NCBI GenBank assembly: GCA_018610095.1
Contig: JAHEOB010000058.1
Span: 1-5,645, forward strand
DNA length: 5,645 bases
Reading direction: 5' to 3'
Source: Halothece sp. MAG
Lineage (GTDB): Bacteria > Cyanobacteriota > Cyanobacteriia > Cyanobacteriales > Rubidibacteraceae
Shown: piece by piece, positions 5,201-5,645 of the stretch
Numbering within the stretch: position 1 is the first letter of the stretch
How the letters are laid out: every line of letters starts with the position of its first letter
Notes under the pieces: model-generated
What the model saw: the letters and a program-made list of their open reading frames with translations, nothing else
Database searches by the model: none
What the model was told of the DNA's origin: nothing
Program-made: the position numbers and the translations under genes

Positions 5201-5645
5201 TCAATCTTCTAACTTTGAAGAAGGATTATGCACAGATTCTGAATTTACTGAGGATGAATTAAAAGCATGGTATGACTCAATCATTGAGAAATCTAGGGAG
5301 CTTAAGGAATCGCTCGGAATCAGCATTTGGGGAAAGAATAAATCCGGCCAGTGGGAAAAAGTCAAACCTAAAACTTTAGCTGATAGATTATTAGATTTGG
5401 TTGATTTAAGATTGCAAAGTTTCCGAAGACGGGATGACAACGGCGATCGCCGCCGAGTTTATAAAGTTGCACGAATCGCTAAAGCAAAAGACAGCGACCT
5501 GCTGGAATTAAAATCTAAAATCTTTGCTGCTTGGCTTGAAAAAGATAAGGCAACCAATCAAGAGCGTGACACTAGTCACTATAGTTTAGGTACTGTCCCA
5601 AAATCACACAATAATATTACAACCCCTACCAGTAACTTTAGGACA
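2271..5645 (+). CDS. CyRepA1-type plasmid replication protein (primase-helicase-like), 3' end beyond the window
   Basis: The frame is open for 1125 codons to the last base. ATG 2271 overlaps the preceding stop as TAATG, with GGGGGG at 2256-2261 as a fair ribosome site. Residues 8-33 hold C8, C12, C15, C22, H32 and C33, a zinc-ribbon-like segment as in primases. Residues 57-95 are a highly charged coiled coil. Residues about 155-345 are a Toprim-like DUF3854-type domain: YLCESPGIK (236-244, E239), VIVPDGG (284-290, D288) and IAWWGQ followed by DIDE (318-333). The helicase part has Walker A GSQGTGKS (404-411), Walker B ILFDEFDQ (494-501), a motif III-like FASAD (539-543), SPVAETGIDI (681-690) and a motif VI-like RQTLRRLRQ (715-723), the pattern of SF2 and herpes-origin-binding-like helicases. 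Residues about 1019-1070 resemble a winged-helix DNA-binding end. It probably recognises the origin, unwinds it and may prime. The second Asp of the classic Toprim DxD is Gly (D288-G289-G290), so polymerising activity is uncertain. The family assignment is from recall of motifs, not a search. Confidence 0.88.
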   Translation, partial: MRWLRHNCKTPCPVCQQTHKGCRTNTETNITHCRGDDPSPEYRFLKQDKHGFSMFKHEAEIEEFSEQKKQEQLEEKRRLERKEKQRQWEKHLKNQLSPEQRDRAIRQIISQLPLTKEDRAKLQARGLTNEQIKYAGYFSLTHQWQKLEKRVNPALAGVNRYGTGLVNFDTGIGTPIPDEDGYFVGFQYRRENPDDGNKYPWSASETSRENRPTVHNKDGELPLGVWGSPNDDGTVYLCESPGIKPFIASLRLNAPVIGAAGNNFASSPKALYRALTKLQAKKIVIVPDGGAIINSHIHKQIEQVIDLLSEWGYQDVSIAWWGQIEKDSGDIDEISEQTLAAIEYLSTTRYFKKAKELQRDRRQWETKKKLTKLSGVDKRVHKPYFEPEDLNDIPKDCSLVYVVGSQGTGKSVLGKKMARRNRFIGNPTFGTSHRRLLSRSTARDWSQKGDYVPFVEDEGGAYNQYGFTFVINSMHLESQAMFSPDDSRLKGAFILFDEFDQILDALFMDSTMEHRRALIAANLAKTIQNVVISGGTCVFASADIYDFHKEFINDIFKRTYDFEPKSYTLVNDYNPVAEAGCELEFYDDPKLDDSPARLYADTVELIKENNKILLQTTSQSVDSPYGTQTLESDLRKRFPELRILRWDSETNRDPNHEAFGFAEKLKQDSTIIENYDVIIMSPVAETGIDIKDPNKHFDYNVGIANSGNQDSRAIRQTLRRLRQLVPRKVFVAPRSNAKIGTGKITPRGILQDNSRQVAKLKGVLLSAGVTDDEDEFDLGDNQDFQIFLKPWAYSAALKNIDFADYRKSAREALEAEGYFIESTTDLKEMIGFTPTSAADTKKQLQKTRDENKEAHYQAVADKPDPDDERYEQLQNKNDKTADEQIEEEKGFLTRAYNVEVSYRLIEKHNEGNKDWLQKLKLHYHLTEGAEFLPKKERAMLESLTEGTGRAFSPEVVRKSRALKIHWLKEFGIDRFLDQSSNFEEGLCTDSEFTEDELKAWYDSIIEKSRELKESLGISIWGKNKSGQWEKVKPKTLADRLLDLVDLRLQSFRRRDDNGDRRRVYKVARIAKAKDSDLLELKSKIFAAWLEKDKATNQERDTSHYSLGTVPKSHNNITTPTSNFRT
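2572..2579. repeat. HIP1 octamer
   Basis: Exact GCGATCGC inside the replication gene, encoding the RDR of Gln-Arg-Asp-Arg-Ala at residues 100-104. Confidence 0.85.
3346..3353. repeat. HIP1 octamer
   Basis: Exact GCGATCGC in the linker between the Toprim-like domain and the helicase module, again read as Gln-Arg-Asp-Arg (358-361), the same reading frame as the copy at 2572. Confidence 0.85.
5443..5450. repeat. HIP1 octamer
   Basis: Exact GCGATCGC in the C-terminal DNA-binding-like segment, encoding Gly-Asp-Arg at residues 1058-1060, the same frame relative to the codons as the other two internal copies. Confidence 0.85.

Noticed and set aside
5201..5440. 79-codon minus-strand frame
   Set aside because: It is antisense to the C-terminal part of the replication gene, with no ribosome site and no recognisable product.

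Overview
This window looks like part of a cyanobacterial plasmid or another replicon-derived region. Two signals support that. Four exact copies of the octamer GCGATCGC (HIP1, the over-represented cyanobacterial palindrome) occur in 5.6 kb, where about 0.1 would be expected by chance. The right-hand 60% is a very large open frame with the architecture of the cyanobacterial CyRepA1-type plasmid replication proteins. The DNA is AT-rich overall, and more so left of about 1900. There are no RNA genes, CRISPR arrays or intact insertion sequences that I can recognise.

Left part (1-1105): the window opens in the last 28 codons of a rightward gene (1-87). A second copy of the same aromatic, Asp/Gly-rich tail lies about 190 bp further on in a different frame (125-295). 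This looks like a duplicated or broken C-terminus. Facing it on the minus strand is a complete 258-residue gene (329-1105) for a secreted, six-cysteine protein of unknown function with a signal peptide.

Middle part (1106-1911): about 800 bp without a convincing gene. It holds a 9-bp inverted repeat with internal direct repeats, a strongly pyrimidine-biased tract, three tandem iteron-like repeats, a small hairpin, a good sigma-70 type promoter (TTGAAA-17-TAAAAT), and then a terminator-like stem-loop placed just after the expected transcription start. The simplest reading is a replication-origin and copy-control region feeding the genes to its right.

Right part (1912-5645): a two-gene operon. 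A 119-residue protein of unknown function, with a strong ribosome binding site and an alternative internal start, overlaps the replication gene by one base (TAATG), which implies translational coupling. The replication protein is at least 1125 residues and runs off the window. In order it has an N-terminal Cys-rich zinc-binding-like segment, a charged coiled coil, a Toprim-like DUF3854-type domain, an SF2-like helicase module with Walker A, Walker B and a motif VI-like arginine cluster, and a C-terminal DNA-binding-like segment. Such a protein would combine priming or origin-recognition and unwinding functions. The leader hairpin and the coupled small gene would set how much of it is made. Those regulatory roles are inferred from layout, not shown.
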